A stretch of 64,000 nt of DNA from Gimesia aquarii (GTDB lineage: Bacteria > Planctomycetota > Planctomycetia > Planctomycetales > Planctomycetaceae). This document shows positions 1 to 9,036 of this stretch, piece by piece. A program made the translations under genes and the position numbers. Every line of letters begins with the position of its first letter. The first letter of the stretch is position 1. The stretch lies in assembly GCF_007748195.1 (NCBI RefSeq), contig NZ_CP037920.1, positions 1,531,536-1,595,535 of the forward strand. The letters are read 5' to 3'. Below the pieces are notes generated by a model that was given only the letters and a program-made list of their open reading frames with translations, did no database searches and had not been told where the DNA came from.

Positions 1-256
1 TCCAGCCGCGACATGGGAGGTGGAAGGGATGGAGCTATTTTTGGCAATTTCCCATGAAGATCGAGAGACTCCCATGCTACTCGCAATCGGCACTACATGA
101 GAAAACATATCATTCAGTTTTATTCCTCGCGGAATGCGACGATCCCTTAAACAGTTTGCTGGGGCTAATAAAACTGCCTACTTAAGTATGTCGTTCAAAA
201 TGATGCCGATCTTCCATGAGATATTAACGAAGAAGGAAAAGTATTTTGTGTTACAG
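1..256. other. Left-edge stretch with no complete gene
   Basis: The first 57 bases read, in frame 1 of the plus strand, as the tail of an open frame ending in TGA at 55-57 (last residues AIFGNFP). This could be the end of a gene that starts outside the window, but nothing in it is diagnostic. The rest, up to the end of scpB at 257, shows no supportable gene, RNA or repeat. Confidence 0.3.
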
Positions 257-1057
257 TCAGGGAGTGTCGTTTAATTCCGGATCAACTCGGAATACGGGGG
301 CGCGTTTTTCAAGAAAGGCCTGGATGCCTTCGTGATAGTCGGGACCATAATAGACTTTCCGTCGCAGCCCATGAATGTACTCGAACTGCGATGCACTAAG
401 TGGTACGGCCTGACTGAGCATGTTCAGCGTTGTTTTGGCAACGGCAATCGATGCCGCTGATCGAGACGCGATGGTCCGCGCTATTTCATAGGTTTGGCTT
501 TCCAATTCTGCATGGGGCACGATTTGATTGACCAGTCCGGCTCGCTCGGCCCGCTCTGCCGTCAGCAGGTTGGCCGTGAAGAACAGCTCTTTGACAATGT
601 TAAGAGGTAGCCTGGAAAGAAAGCTTTGGAATCCCGATGCATTATACGGGAGTCCCAGTTTGGCAGGGGTGATTGCGAAGGCACAGGTTTCATCAGCGAG
701 AACCAGATCGCAATTCATAATCAGGTCACACGCGCCTCCCCAGACGGAGCCGTGCACCATCGCGATCACAGGGGCGGGAAAACTGCGTACAGCCCGTAGC
801 AGCTTTTCGAGCGGATCATCGTAAGGGAGTGGGTCTGTATCCGCCTGCGGGAGTTCATCCACATCATGACCGGCTGACCAGACTTTTTCGAAGGTCGCTG
901 CCCGCAGCACTACGGCGCGCGTGCCATTTTGTTGCATTGTCTTAAGGGCTGATAACACTTCGGTGATCAGATCGGCACTCAAAGCGTTTCGCTTCTGATA
1001 GTTGTTGAACACAATCGTTCCAATTCGATCTTCATTGCTGACTGTGATAAAAGACAT
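257..1057 (-). CDS. scpB: Methylmalonyl-CoA decarboxylase (ScpB-like, crotonase fold)
   Basis: A 266-aa crotonase-family enzyme expected to decarboxylate methylmalonyl-CoA to propionyl-CoA in the cytoplasm. It aligns almost end to end with remembered E. coli ScpB. It has SAGHD with His64, the oxyanion-hole segment SVWGGA at 104-109, and LPYN with Tyr138. These match ScpB His66, Gly110 and Tyr140 at a constant offset of two. The ATG at 1057 is chosen over an upstream TTG because GAGGTGG lies just before it. The CoA-transferase gene ends 9 bases upstream, so the two are an operon, as in the E. coli scpA-argK-scpBC cluster. No mutase gene is visible here. With prpBCD close by on the other strand, a role in making or balancing propionyl-CoA is a reasonable inference. 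Other crotonases are less likely given the conserved triad. Confidence 0.87.
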   Translation of the reverse strand: MSFITVSNEDRIGTIVFNNYQKRNALSADLITEVLSALKTMQQNGTRAVVLRAATFEKVWSAGHDVDELPQADTDPLPYDDPLEKLLRAVRSFPAPVIAMVHGSVWGGACDLIMNCDLVLADETCAFAITPAKLGLPYNASGFQSFLSRLPLNIVKELFFTANLLTAERAERAGLVNQIVPHAELESQTYEIARTIASRSAASIAVAKTTLNMLSQAVPLSASQFEYIHGLRRKVYYGPDYHEGIQAFLEKRAPVFRVDPELNDTP

Positions 1058-1065
1058 GGTCCACC

Positions 1066-2379
1066 TCAAATTAGAGTCACGCGTTTTGCGGCTGCGGTCA
1101 GTTCATCTCGAAAATCAGGATGAGCGATGCTGATCAATGCTTCGGCCCGTTCCTTGGTTGATTTGCCTCTCAAATTGACAATGCCGTGCTCAGTGCAGAC
1201 GTATTCCACATCCATCCGCGGGTCTGTCACCATGCCGACCTTGGGCACGATTGTCGAGAGCGTTCCTTTGCGTGCCGTCGATTGCAATGCGATGATGGAT
1301 TTTCCCCCTTTCGACAGGGAGGCTCCCTTTACAAAATCATACTGGCCACCGGAGCCACTGTATTCATGCTCTCCGATAAACTCGGCATTCACCTGGCCGT
1401 ACAGATCGATTTCGATAGCCGTGTTGATGGAGACAAAGTTGTCATGTTGTGAGATGACACGGATATCGTTGACATAAGATGAGGGATAACTTTCGAACGC
1501 TGCGTTATCGTTCATGAACGCGTATGATTCTCTGGTTCCGAAAGCGACCGTGAAGACATGTTTAAAGGGATGCAGCGTTTTCTTTTTCCCGGTAATCACT
1601 CCTTTACGGATCAGGTCGGCCATGCTGGGAGAAAACAGTTCCGTGTGAATTCCCAGGTCTTGATGATTGCTCAATGCCTCGGCAACCCCCGAAGGCACAC
1701 GTCCAATGCCCAGCTGGATCGTTGCACCATCAGGGACCAATGGTGCGATCAAAGCACCAATGGCACGGCCTGCTTCCGAAGTTTCAGCCACTCCTGCCTC
1801 AATGAGTGGTACATGATTTTCCACAATGGCCTCGACTTCACTGACATGAATCTGTGATTGCCCGAATACTCGAGGCATGTTTTGATTGACCTCAACGAGC
1901 AGACGCCTGCAATGCCGTGCAGCGGTGGAAGCGAAATCGTTGTTCGTACCCAGAGAGAAGTAGCCGCCCCCATCCATGGGACTGACTGTAACCAGAAACG
2001 TATCGAGATCGATGATTTCTTTGAACAGCCGAGGAAGGTCGCTGAAGTGTACGGGGACAAAACTCATCACCTTGTGACCTGTCTGCTGCTGGTCTTTGAT
2101 AATCTGGTGTTCGGTGCCGCTCAGGAAGAAACAGTGGGGGTCAATTTTTTCCCTGACGCCTTCCACCAGAAGTGAGTCGCTAATCGGCTGCATTCCGATC
2201 TTATAGTAAAAGCGAATCGATTTGAGGCCATTCGTTCGCAGGCGATCTCCCAGCGCCGCTACCAGTGCGGGCGGTTGTCCGATTGCCATACCAGCCGAGA
2301 CGGTCTCACCTTCTGAAATCAGTGCGACTGCTTCAGCAGTACTTTTGAGTTTTGCAGTATACAGATCAGCGGCGTCCAT
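1066..2379 (-). CDS. Acetyl-CoA hydrolase/CoA-transferase family protein (ScpC-like)
   Basis: A 437-aa class I CoA-transferase of the acetyl-CoA hydrolase / 4-hydroxybutyrate CoA-transferase family. The two repeated alpha/beta halves are visible. The probable catalytic Glu is in the HTELFS segment of the second half, and the family-typical GQVNAEFIG and GSGGQYDFVKGA stretches follow. It is somewhat shorter than E. coli ScpC (492 aa), so the substrate pair is uncertain. Next to scpB, the likeliest job is moving CoA between propionyl-CoA and succinate or acetate. The ATG at 2379 follows a GGGG-containing ribosome site. The gene is first in the operon, and a TTGAATACAA dyad sits 43 bases upstream of its start, which hints at shared control with prpBCD. 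Confidence 0.8.
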   Translation of the reverse strand: MDAADLYTAKLKSTAEAVALISEGETVSAGMAIGQPPALVAALGDRLRTNGLKSIRFYYKIGMQPISDSLLVEGVREKIDPHCFFLSGTEHQIIKDQQQTGHKVMSFVPVHFSDLPRLFKEIIDLDTFLVTVSPMDGGGYFSLGTNNDFASTAARHCRRLLVEVNQNMPRVFGQSQIHVSEVEAIVENHVPLIEAGVAETSEAGRAIGALIAPLVPDGATIQLGIGRVPSGVAEALSNHQDLGIHTELFSPSMADLIRKGVITGKKKTLHPFKHVFTVAFGTRESYAFMNDNAAFESYPSSYVNDIRVISQHDNFVSINTAIEIDLYGQVNAEFIGEHEYSGSGGQYDFVKGASLSKGGKSIIALQSTARKGTLSTIVPKVGMVTDPRMDVEYVCTEHGIVNLRGKSTKERAEALISIAHPDFRDELTAAAKRVTLI

Positions 2380-2421
2380 TCCCCACGGCCCTTTTACGGA
2401 ATAAGAATCTATACGAGACCA

Positions 2422-2431
2422 TTGAATACAA
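2422..2431. promoter_or_regulatory. Candidate operator TTGAATACAA upstream of the CoA-transferase gene
   Basis: One mismatch from the perfect dyad TTGTATACAA found upstream of prpB. It lies 43 bases before the CoA-transferase start. Dyads of this shape are typical of GntR/FadR-type repressors (family knowledge). No GntR gene is in the window, so the regulator is unknown. Confidence 0.4.
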
Positions 2432-2526
2432 GAGGACTTTCGCGTTTTCGAATTAAAGTGTCAAGAGGGAATGGTAATACCGGTGGTAGGATCAGCCATT
2501 TGTTGGCAGACTAATACAAAGTTTCC

Positions 2527-2649
2527 TTATTCACCAAACTTCTCTACAACCAGTTCCTGAAGCAGATGACGATCGAATTTGCCCATGCCCATGCATGTTG
2601 GTTCGTCGAAGAGCAGGTAGTGCGCTAGATTTTTATATTCAGTAAGGAT
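2527..2649 (-). pseudogene. Relic of an acyl-CoA ligase 3' end
   Basis: On the minus strand, 2531-2640 aligns without gaps to 6597-6706, the C-terminal coding end of the intact ligase gene. I count 21 mismatches in 110 bases, about 81% identity. The stop codon (TAA, 2527-2529) and the final FGE residues are kept. Further codons read KFDRH and LLQELV as in the intact protein. No upstream part of the gene remains; similarity stops near 2645. This is a truncated paralogue, or a duplicated tail left by rearrangement, on the far side of prpBCD from the intact copy. Confidence 0.8.
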
Positions 2650-2742
2650 GTCAGAAAAGGGAGGCAGGGCAGGTTCAGAAAATACTGACCCCTAAACTCT
2701 CTTGTTACGCTTCGTCTATTACCGCTTGCATAAATTCATCCA

Positions 2743-2752
2743 TTGTATACAA
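2743..2752. promoter_or_regulatory. Candidate operator TTGTATACAA upstream of prpB
   Basis: A perfect 10-base palindrome, 258 bases before the prpB start. A near copy begins 34 bases downstream, about three helical turns away. It fits a GntR/FadR-type site by form only. Confidence 0.5.
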
Positions 2753-2776
2753 GCATCCTTTCAATCACTTCAAAAT

Positions 2777-2786
2777 TCGTATACAA
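2777..2786. promoter_or_regulatory. Candidate operator TCGTATACAA upstream of prpB
   Basis: One mismatch from the palindrome at 2743, in the same orientation and with a 34-base centre-to-centre distance. The pair may bind a dimeric repressor cooperatively (inference). Confidence 0.45.
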
Positions 2787-3009
2787 CAAGAGTGTTGTGA
2801 TAAAGAGTGCGTCTCAAAAAGTACTTTTTTTAGACTGTATCAAGGCGTAGTGTAAATCGTTTTTCTGACAATGACCAGCTTTTTCGAAAAAGTAAACGAG
2901 CTTTGGTCTTTTTTCCTGTTTGGAAAATAGGCATGAAATAACGCAATTCGGCTGGGTGCCTGAATGAGTAGAATTCAGCAACATCTATAGAACAGGAAGG
3001 AAGGGAACC

Positions 3010-3903
3010 GTGATCACGGCAGGTGGCAGATTTCGCAAAGCCATTGAAGAAGAACAACCCTTACAGTGTGTAGGAGCCATCAATGCCTACCATGCTCGCC
3101 TGGCGGAAGCCTCCGGGTATCGGGCCTTGTATCTGTCCGGCGGAGGAGTATCAGCGGGGTCGTGCGGTCTTCCCGATTTGGGAATCACCACAATGGACGA
3201 TGTGCTGATCGATCTCAGACGAATGACTGATGTGTCGGGTTTACCGATATTGGTTGACATCGATACCGGCTGGGGAGGGGCGTTCAATATTGCTCGCGCC
3301 GTTCGAGCTATGAACAAAACAGGAGCCGCGGGCGTGCATCTGGAAGATCAGGTCCAACAGAAACGTTGTGGGCATCGTCCCAACAAGGCCATCGTGACTC
3401 AGGCAGAAATGGTCGATCGAATCAAGGCCGCCGTTGATGCCAAACTGAATGACGATTTTGTGATCATGGCTCGCACCGATGCCCTGGCCGTGGAAGGCAT
3501 GCAGTCAGCCATCGACCGCGCGTCTGCTTGTGTGGAAGCGGGGGCCGATATGATTTTCCCGGAAGCAATGACTCAGCTCGAGCAATACCGGGAGTTTGTC
3601 GACGCGGTGCAGGTTCCTGTCCTGGCCAATATCACTGAGTTTGGAGCTACTCCTCTATTTACCGCGCAGCAATTGGCAGACGTGGGAGTGAGTATTGCCT
3701 TGTACCCGCTGTCCGCCTTTCGCGCTGCCAACAAAGCGGCTCTCAATGTTTATCAAATGCTCCGCAAAGAGGGTACTCAACAAAGTGTGCTTGATACGAT
3801 GCAGACGCGTGAAGAACTCTACGAATATCTTGGTTATCACGATTTTGAAAACAAACTCGACCAGCTTTTTAAAGAGAACAGTTCGGAGGACGAACCATCA
3901 TGA
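3010..3903 (+). CDS. prpB: 2-methylisocitrate lyase
   Basis: 297 aa, PEP mutase/isocitrate lyase superfamily. It cleaves 2-methylisocitrate to pyruvate and succinate, the last step of the methylcitrate cycle. The family signature KRCGH, with the catalytic Cys at about residue 120, is present. So are the substrate and metal segments [22 protein letters not shown] and HLEDQ, and the ARTDA motif. The length is normal for PrpB. The start is GTG at 3010, with AGGAAGG 9 bases upstream. The stop overlaps the prpC start by four bases (ATGA), so the two are translationally coupled. Confidence 0.95.
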   Translation: MITAGGRFRKAIEEEQPLQCVGAINAYHARLAEASGYRALYLSGGGVSAGSCGLPDLGITTMDDVLIDLRRMTDVSGLPILVDIDTGWGGAFNIARAVRAMNKTGAAGVHLEDQVQQKRCGHRPNKAIVTQAEMVDRIKAAVDAKLNDDFVIMARTDALAVEGMQSAIDRASACVEAGADMIFPEAMTQLEQYREFVDAVQVPVLANITEFGATPLFTAQQLADVGVSIALYPLSAFRAANKAALNVYQMLRKEGTQQSVLDTMQTREELYEYLGYHDFENKLDQLFKENSSEDEPS

Positions 3904-5051
3904 ATGAACCACCGGCCGATGTTAGAAAACCGAAAAAATCGGTTGCACTCTCGGGAGTGGAAGCGGGCAATACAGGAATTTGCACCGTGGGTCGTTCAGG
4001 AAACGACCTGCATTATCGCGGTTACGATATACTCGACTTCGCCGAGACAGCCGAATTCGAAGAAATCGCATACCTGCTGATTCACGGATCACTGCCAACG
4101 CAATCGGAACTGTCTGCTTACAAAACAAAATTAAAGTCGCTGCGGAAACTACCCGAGCCCGTCAAAACAATGTTGGAAGCCATTCCCGCCTCAGCACACC
4201 CCATGGATGTCTTGCGGACGGGCTGCTCGATGCTGGGAACGTGCGAGCCCGAACCCGCCGAGCATACGGCTGAGACAGCCCGGAATCTGATCGACCGATT
4301 GATGGCCAGCTTTGGTTCGATGTTGTTGTATTGGTACCATTTCGCCAATAACGGGCGACGGATTGAAGTGGAAACCGATGCGGATTCCATTGGCGAACAT
4401 TTCCTGCAACTGTTACACGGTGAACAACCCACCGATTCCTGGATTCGAGCGATGCACACCTCGTTGATCCTTTACGCGGAACACGAATTTAACGCATCCA
4501 CCTTTACCGCTCGTGTCATCGCCGGGACGGGGTCGGATCTTTACTCTTCAATCACAGGAGCCATCGGTGCGCTCCGGGGACCCAAGCATGGCGGTGCGAA
4601 TGAAGTCGCCTTCGACATTCAGAACCGTTATACGGATCCCGATTCTGCCGAGGCCGATATTCGTGAACGCGTCAGTCGAAAGGAAATCATCATTGGGTTC
4701 GGCCACCCGGTTTACACAACAGGCGACCCGCGCAACACCGTGATTAAATCGGTCGCCAGACAACTCTCGGAAGAAGCAGAGGAAATGACGTTGTTCGACA
4801 TTGCCGAGAGACTGGAGTCTGTGATGTGGGAAGTCAAAAAGATGTTTCCCAACCTCGATTGGTTTTCTGCGGTTTCCTATCATCGAATGAACGTCCCCAC
4901 TGAAATGTTTACCCCGCTGTTTGTCATGTCCCGCATTGCTGGCTGGGGCGCACATGTGATCGAACAACGCGAAGATGGTAAAATCATTCGCCCCGGCGCC
5001 CATTACACCGGCCCCGAAAACCTCGACTGGATTGCACTGGAGAACCGTTAA
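3900..5051 (+). CDS. prpC: 2-methylcitrate synthase
   Basis: 383 aa, citrate synthase family of the short bacterial type. It condenses propionyl-CoA with oxaloacetate to 2-methylcitrate. The catalytic elements are visible: GPKHGGANE with His229, GFGHPVY with His269, and the late Asp region [11 protein letters not shown]. The N-terminal segment [15 protein letters not shown] and the RGYDI motif are typical of PrpC/GltA2. Its place between prpB and prpD, with a 4-base overlap upstream and 3 bases between genes downstream, makes methylcitrate synthase far more likely than the TCA enzyme. Confidence 0.93.
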   Translation: MNEPPADVRKPKKSVALSGVEAGNTGICTVGRSGNDLHYRGYDILDFAETAEFEEIAYLLIHGSLPTQSELSAYKTKLKSLRKLPEPVKTMLEAIPASAHPMDVLRTGCSMLGTCEPEPAEHTAETARNLIDRLMASFGSMLLYWYHFANNGRRIEVETDADSIGEHFLQLLHGEQPTDSWIRAMHTSLILYAEHEFNASTFTARVIAGTGSDLYSSITGAIGALRGPKHGGANEVAFDIQNRYTDPDSAEADIRERVSRKEIIIGFGHPVYTTGDPRNTVIKSVARQLSEEAEEMTLFDIAERLESVMWEVKKMFPNLDWFSAVSYHRMNVPTEMFTPLFVMSRIAGWGAHVIEQREDGKIIRPGAHYTGPENLDWIALENR

Positions 5052-5054
5052 TCG

Positions 5055-6524
5055 ATGAGTGAAACTGATGTCAACAATGCCGCCCGCCCGGAATTTGACC
5101 GGGTGATTCAGGACATTGCCGATTATGTATTGGACCTCGACACCGGGCAAACAGTAGTTGAGCAGTCGAAAGAAACCATGGAAACGGCCCGTTATTGCTG
5201 GATGGATACCATAGGCTGTGGGCTGTATGCGCTCAACTACCCTGCCTGTACTAAGCTGCTGGGACCCATCGTACCGGGGGCGGAACTTCCCGGCGGTGCA
5301 CGAGTGCCCGGGACTTCCTATGAGCTCGATCCCGTGCGGGCTGCCTGGAACATCGGTGCTACAATTCGCTGGCTCGATTTTAACGATACCTGGCTGGCTG
5401 CGGAATGGGGGCATCCTTCCGATAATCTGGGAGCCATTCTGGCACTGGCCGATTATCAATCTCGAACCGGGACTAACTCTCTCTCGATGAAAGACGTGCT
5501 CGTCGCCATGATCAAGGCCCACGAAATTCAGGGGGTCATTGCGTTGAAGAATTCATTCAACCGAGTAGGCCTCGACCATGTCATGCTGGTACGCATCGCC
5601 TCAGCGGCTGTCTCCGCACAGATGCTGGGCTGCAATCGCGAACAAACACTCAACGTGATTTCCCATGCCTGGCTCGACGGTTCATCGCTCCGCACCTATC
5701 GGCACGCGCCGAATACGGGTTCACGAAAATCGTGGGCCGCCGGTGATGCGACCTCCCGCGGTCTCTTTTTGGCCATGTTGGCCCAACGTGGAGAAATGGG
5801 CTATCCCACTGCCATCACTGCACCAACCTGGGGATTTCAAGATGTTTCGTTCAAAGGCGACACTCTCTCTTTCAGCCAGAAGTTTGGAACCTATGTGATG
5901 AAAAACATCTTGTTCAAGATTTCATTCCCGGCCGAGTTTCATGCCCAGACCGCAGTCGAAGCCGCGTTGATTTTGCATGAGGAAGTGAAAGACCGTCTTG
6001 ATGAGATTGAACGAATCGTGATTGAAACGCAGGAGTCGGGAAACCGTATCATTAACAAAACGGGGCCGCTCGATAATCCTGCCGATCGAGACCATTGCCT
6101 GCAATATATGGTCGCTGTGCCGTTGATCTTCGGGCGACTGACGGCTGAAGATTATGAAGACGCGGTTGCCGCTGATCCGCGAATCGATGCACTACGCAAC
6201 AGAATGCAATGCCGGGAAAACGAACGTTTCACCCATGAATACCTGGAACCCGACAAACGTGCCATCGGTAACGCCGTACAAGTCTTCTTCAAAGATGGGA
6301 CTCAAACTGAGCGAGTCGAAATCGATTACCCGGTCGGCCATTACCGTCGTCGGGCTGAAGGAATTCCTTTGTTGAAAGAAAAGTTCGAACGCTATTTACG
6401 CGGTGGTGTCTCGGAAACAAGTGCGAATCGCATCCTCGAAATCTGTTCGGATCAAGAGACATTCGAATCAACGTCCGTCGAGGAAATGATGTCGCTATTA
6501 GTCGCCTCTCGCATTCCGAAATAA
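5055..6524 (+). CDS. prpD: 2-methylcitrate dehydratase
   Basis: 489 aa, MmgE/PrpD family, the usual length for true PrpD. It dehydrates 2-methylcitrate to 2-methyl-cis-aconitate. Diagnostic stretches include RWLDFNDTWLAAEWGHPSDN near residue 105, SRKSWAAGDATSRG in the middle, and FPAEFHAQTAVEAA at about 290. Codons for acnD, prpF or a dedicated aconitase do not follow, so rehydration to methylisocitrate must rely on an aconitase elsewhere. The start ATG at 5055 lies 3 bases after the prpC stop. The gene ends 68 bases before the convergent ligase gene. Confidence 0.94.
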   Translation: MSETDVNNAARPEFDRVIQDIADYVLDLDTGQTVVEQSKETMETARYCWMDTIGCGLYALNYPACTKLLGPIVPGAELPGGARVPGTSYELDPVRAAWNIGATIRWLDFNDTWLAAEWGHPSDNLGAILALADYQSRTGTNSLSMKDVLVAMIKAHEIQGVIALKNSFNRVGLDHVMLVRIASAAVSAQMLGCNREQTLNVISHAWLDGSSLRTYRHAPNTGSRKSWAAGDATSRGLFLAMLAQRGEMGYPTAITAPTWGFQDVSFKGDTLSFSQKFGTYVMKNILFKISFPAEFHAQTAVEAALILHEEVKDRLDEIERIVIETQESGNRIINKTGPLDNPADRDHCLQYMVAVPLIFGRLTAEDYEDAVAADPRIDALRNRMQCRENERFTHEYLEPDKRAIGNAVQVFFKDGTQTERVEIDYPVGHYRRRAEGIPLLKEKFERYLRGGVSETSANRILEICSDQETFESTSVEEMMSLLVASRIPK

Positions 6525-6592
6525 ACAAGCTTTGCTTGCATGGATGTCTGCATTATTATGAATCGACAGCGGATACGACTAGCTCAAGACGC

Positions 6593-8125
6593 TTACTCAC
6601 CAAACTTTTCTGCAACCAACTCCTGAAGTTGATGACGATCAAACTTGCCAGTGCCCGTGCGTGGCAATTCGTCGAAGAACAGATAATGCACTGGATTTTT
6701 ATATTCAGCAAGTTGATCCGCGATGTAGGCGCGAATGGTTTTTTCGCTCGAATCGTCTTGCTTTCCGATCAGCGCGACACACGCCACAGGCACCTCGCCA
6801 TCTCTCGGATCGCGTAAGCCTACAACAACGGCAGCATGCACTAATGGATGCTCATCAATGATCGACTCAACTTCCGCGGGGGCAATGTTGGAACCACGAC
6901 GGACGATCATCAGTTTCTTTCGGCCGATGAACCAGACATATCCATCATCGTCAAAATGCCCGAGGTCGCCGGTATGCAGCCATTCCCCTCGAAATAAATC
7001 CGTTGTGGCTTGTTCGTCATTCCAGTAGCCGATTGTCGCTGAAGGCGTCCGCAGCACAATTTCACCCGTTTCACCAGAGGGACAATCATCTCCTTCGGCT
7101 GTGACGATCCGCAACTCGGTATCAGGAGTTGGTAATCCAAGCGATCCCCACTTACGGGTTCCAAAACGGGGATTCGCCGCGTAGTAACCTCCGATTTCTG
7201 TCATGCCTGCCCCTTCCATCACTTCCCAGCCTAACAGGTCACGGAAGCGATGGTGAAGGTCTGTCGGGACCGCATCTCCCGAACCGATGCTGTTTTTGAG
7301 CGTTGGTAGTTCTGTCGGATTCTGTTCCAGGTATTCCACGAAATCCAGAAGATCGCTGGCAAGCATCCCGTATTCAGTGACAGATTCGGCCTGAATCATC
7401 GAGACGGCCGAGGCAGGAGTGGGTCTCATGGAAAGGACGACTCGCGCACCGACCGACAGGGCAGGCATCAACTGAGTCTGCAAACCACCGGCATGACTGA
7501 TGGGTTTGCCCACCAGCACGACATCCTCATTCGTAAATTCAAAAACCTGACGCGAGGTCTCGATGCCGGCAAATGCTCCTGCGTGGGAATGGATGACTCC
7601 TTTCGGATGACCAGTACTTCCCGAAGTAAAGAGAATGAAAGCCGGGGTGGCGGGTTCAACATTGATTCCCGATACCAGTGCATCAGTTTCCAATAATACC
7701 GAAAAGGGATGTACGTCATCTGGCGTGCTCTGACTCGAGCCAACCGAAACCGCAGTCATGCCCGCGCGTGCAGGGAGCAGCGGTTGAACAATTTGCATCT
7801 TATCGACATGAAACAAAATCATCCGGGCGTCGACACGTTGAACGACATCGATCACTTCCTCAGCGACATAGCGATAATTCAGGGGAACGGCTACTGCACC
7901 GATCTGGTAGCAAGCAAGAGTCGTCAGGACCGCCTCCAGACAATTCGGCAGGAACCAGGCCACACGATCTCCCTGGTGAATTCCCAGCTTTTGTAATCCG
8001 CCCGCGACTTTCCGAACCTGATGCTCCAGATCTGTATAACTGACACACTCACCCTCGAATTGAATCGCTGTTTTAGTAGGACACTGTCGAACGGAATTTT
8101 TGAGAAGCGCCTGGAGATGCGTCAT
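6593..8125 (-). CDS. AMP-forming acyl-CoA synthetase (class I adenylate-forming)
   Basis: 510-aa cytoplasmic enzyme that activates a carboxylic acid to its CoA thioester through an acyl-adenylate. It has the P-loop FTSGSTGHPKG at about 166-176, an EGAGMTEIGGYY motif (A5-like), and TGDLGHFDDDGYVWFIGRKK. The C-terminal catalytic Lys is in GTGKFDRH (about 494). It is shorter than PrpE (about 630 aa) and closer to the medium-chain/FadD-like group. Its location, convergent with prpD, suggests a substrate that yields propionyl-CoA (propionate or an odd or branched acid), but specificity cannot be read from sequence. Its 3' end is duplicated as a relic at 2527-2649. Confidence 0.88.
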   Translation of the reverse strand: MTHLQALLKNSVRQCPTKTAIQFEGECVSYTDLEHQVRKVAGGLQKLGIHQGDRVAWFLPNCLEAVLTTLACYQIGAVAVPLNYRYVAEEVIDVVQRVDARMILFHVDKMQIVQPLLPARAGMTAVSVGSSQSTPDDVHPFSVLLETDALVSGINVEPATPAFILFTSGSTGHPKGVIHSHAGAFAGIETSRQVFEFTNEDVVLVGKPISHAGGLQTQLMPALSVGARVVLSMRPTPASAVSMIQAESVTEYGMLASDLLDFVEYLEQNPTELPTLKNSIGSGDAVPTDLHHRFRDLLGWEVMEGAGMTEIGGYYAANPRFGTRKWGSLGLPTPDTELRIVTAEGDDCPSGETGEIVLRTPSATIGYWNDEQATTDLFRGEWLHTGDLGHFDDDGYVWFIGRKKLMIVRRGSNIAPAEVESIIDEHPLVHAAVVVGLRDPRDGEVPVACVALIGKQDDSSEKTIRAYIADQLAEYKNPVHYLFFDELPRTGTGKFDRHQLQELVAEKFGE

Positions 8126-8191
8126 GAAGTTTTTGTCCCCTCTTTTTCATTCATTTTATCATCGGCCTCATACGCTTTGCAAATCATGAAG

Positions 8192-8749
8192 TCAGACAGT
8201 TTTTTCCATCGTGCAGGAAACGCATTTCATGAGAGGATGTTCAATACACTTCTCCTGGCATTCAATTGGGTCTGGTAAATGACATACGTGAATAGCGCGT
8301 ACACCCGCGCATAATTCATGGAAAGAGCTTTGTAATGCTTCTCTTCCTTGCGGATCCATCCCAGAAGTCGTGTAGATTAGAAAATCTGGTTTGGTGTAGG
8401 CGATTGCGGCAACAGCTAAGATACAGCGAGGGTTTCCGGCATTGCAATTAAGTCGTTCATGAACCGGTACGGGCAGTTGAGTAATGATTTCTGACGCAGC
8501 TTGACGTGAGCAGCGCGCAGTGCGTGCGAACCAATTGCTGGCAGATTGTGGAAAGAAGTGATCGAGCCAGCGCGGCTGTATTGTAAACAGACTCGCAAAG
8601 TGCGCCGTATACCCAGACGTGCGGAGTTCATTCACCAGCGATTCAGAGACAGCGAATACGTCAGAGTCGCCGATGTGGCAGCAAAGTGAATCTTTACTAC
8701 GGTCAATCTGTTTGAGAATCGATGCTACTTGAGTGAATTCGTGACTCAT
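8192..8749 (-). CDS. Unrecognised protein with an ABC-ATPase-like C-terminal half
   Basis: 185 aa from the ATG at 8749; a GTG two codons earlier is possible. I do not recognise the family. The C-terminal half reads like a worn ABC ATPase. A segment LNCNAGNPRCILAVAAIAY sits where LSGGQ-type signatures precede the helix. It is followed by PDFLIYTTSGMDPQGREAL, which resembles a Walker B strand plus D-loop, but with T-T in place of the D-E pair. No Walker A is present. Cys residues cluster near the C-terminus (HLPDPIECQEKCIEH...KCVSC). It ends 66 bases before the ligase start in the same orientation, so co-transcription is possible. It may be a divergent nucleotide-binding protein that has lost ATPase activity, or a chance resemblance. 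Confidence 0.5.
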   Translation of the reverse strand: MSHEFTQVASILKQIDRSKDSLCCHIGDSDVFAVSESLVNELRTSGYTAHFASLFTIQPRWLDHFFPQSASNWFARTARCSRQAASEIITQLPVPVHERLNCNAGNPRCILAVAAIAYTKPDFLIYTTSGMDPQGREALQSSFHELCAGVRAIHVCHLPDPIECQEKCIEHPLMKCVSCTMEKTV

Positions 8750-9036
8750 TATCACAGCTCAAAGGTAAAGGGAGACTGGTTTTTTCACGTTTAATATTTA
8801 TTTCATTCGCGATGATATTCCAATCTAACGATATTAATACCTGTAGAAGATTATCTTGATATACGAAAGTCTGTTTTGTACAAGATGCCATAATTGTCCC
8901 TGGGAGCTTTAATTTTCATACTTTCAACCTGAATTTCGCTTTAAACTACGTTGTTTCTAAATAAAGATAACTATTGGTTGATCATGAGGTACTGTAGAAA
9001 AAGTTCAATTTAAGTGTAAATCCTCCTGGATATAGA
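8750..9036. other. AT-rich stretch between divergent genes
   Basis: Very AT-rich, with no supportable gene. It contains GATCATGAGGTAC at 8980-8992, a 13-mer that also occurs upstream of the third DUF1559 gene (14829-14841) but in the opposite orientation relative to its gene. Confidence 0.4.

Larger units (their letters stand above)
2380..3009. other. Divergent control region between the CoA-transferase gene and prpB
   Basis: 630 bases between divergent operons. It holds three dyads of the TTGTATACAA type (2422, 2743, 2777) and a relic of an acyl-CoA ligase 3' end (2527-2649). A small imperfect hairpin, GGTTCAG-aaaata-CTGACCC, lies near 2678-2697. On the minus strand a 12-codon frame, MDEFMQAVIDEA, runs from 2743 to a TAA at 2705. 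It resembles the first residues of cytosine-deaminase-like proteins, but is too short to call. The prpB ribosome site AGGAAGG lies at about 2995-3001. Confidence 0.6.

Noticed and set aside
2705-2743. 12-codon frame resembling the start of a cytosine deaminase
   Set aside because: Too short to distinguish from chance; its start overlaps the operator dyad. Kept only as a remark in the intergenic entry.
4548-5522. 324-codon minus-strand frame across prpC and prpD
   Set aside because: It is antisense to two well-conserved enzymes, spans their boundary, and shows no recognisable protein feature. Long antisense frames are expected in GC-moderate coding DNA.
8980-8992. 13-mer GATCATGAGGTAC shared by DUF1559 control regions 1 and 3
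   Set aside because: Orientation relative to the genes is opposite and gene 2 lacks it; chance in AT-rich DNA cannot be excluded.
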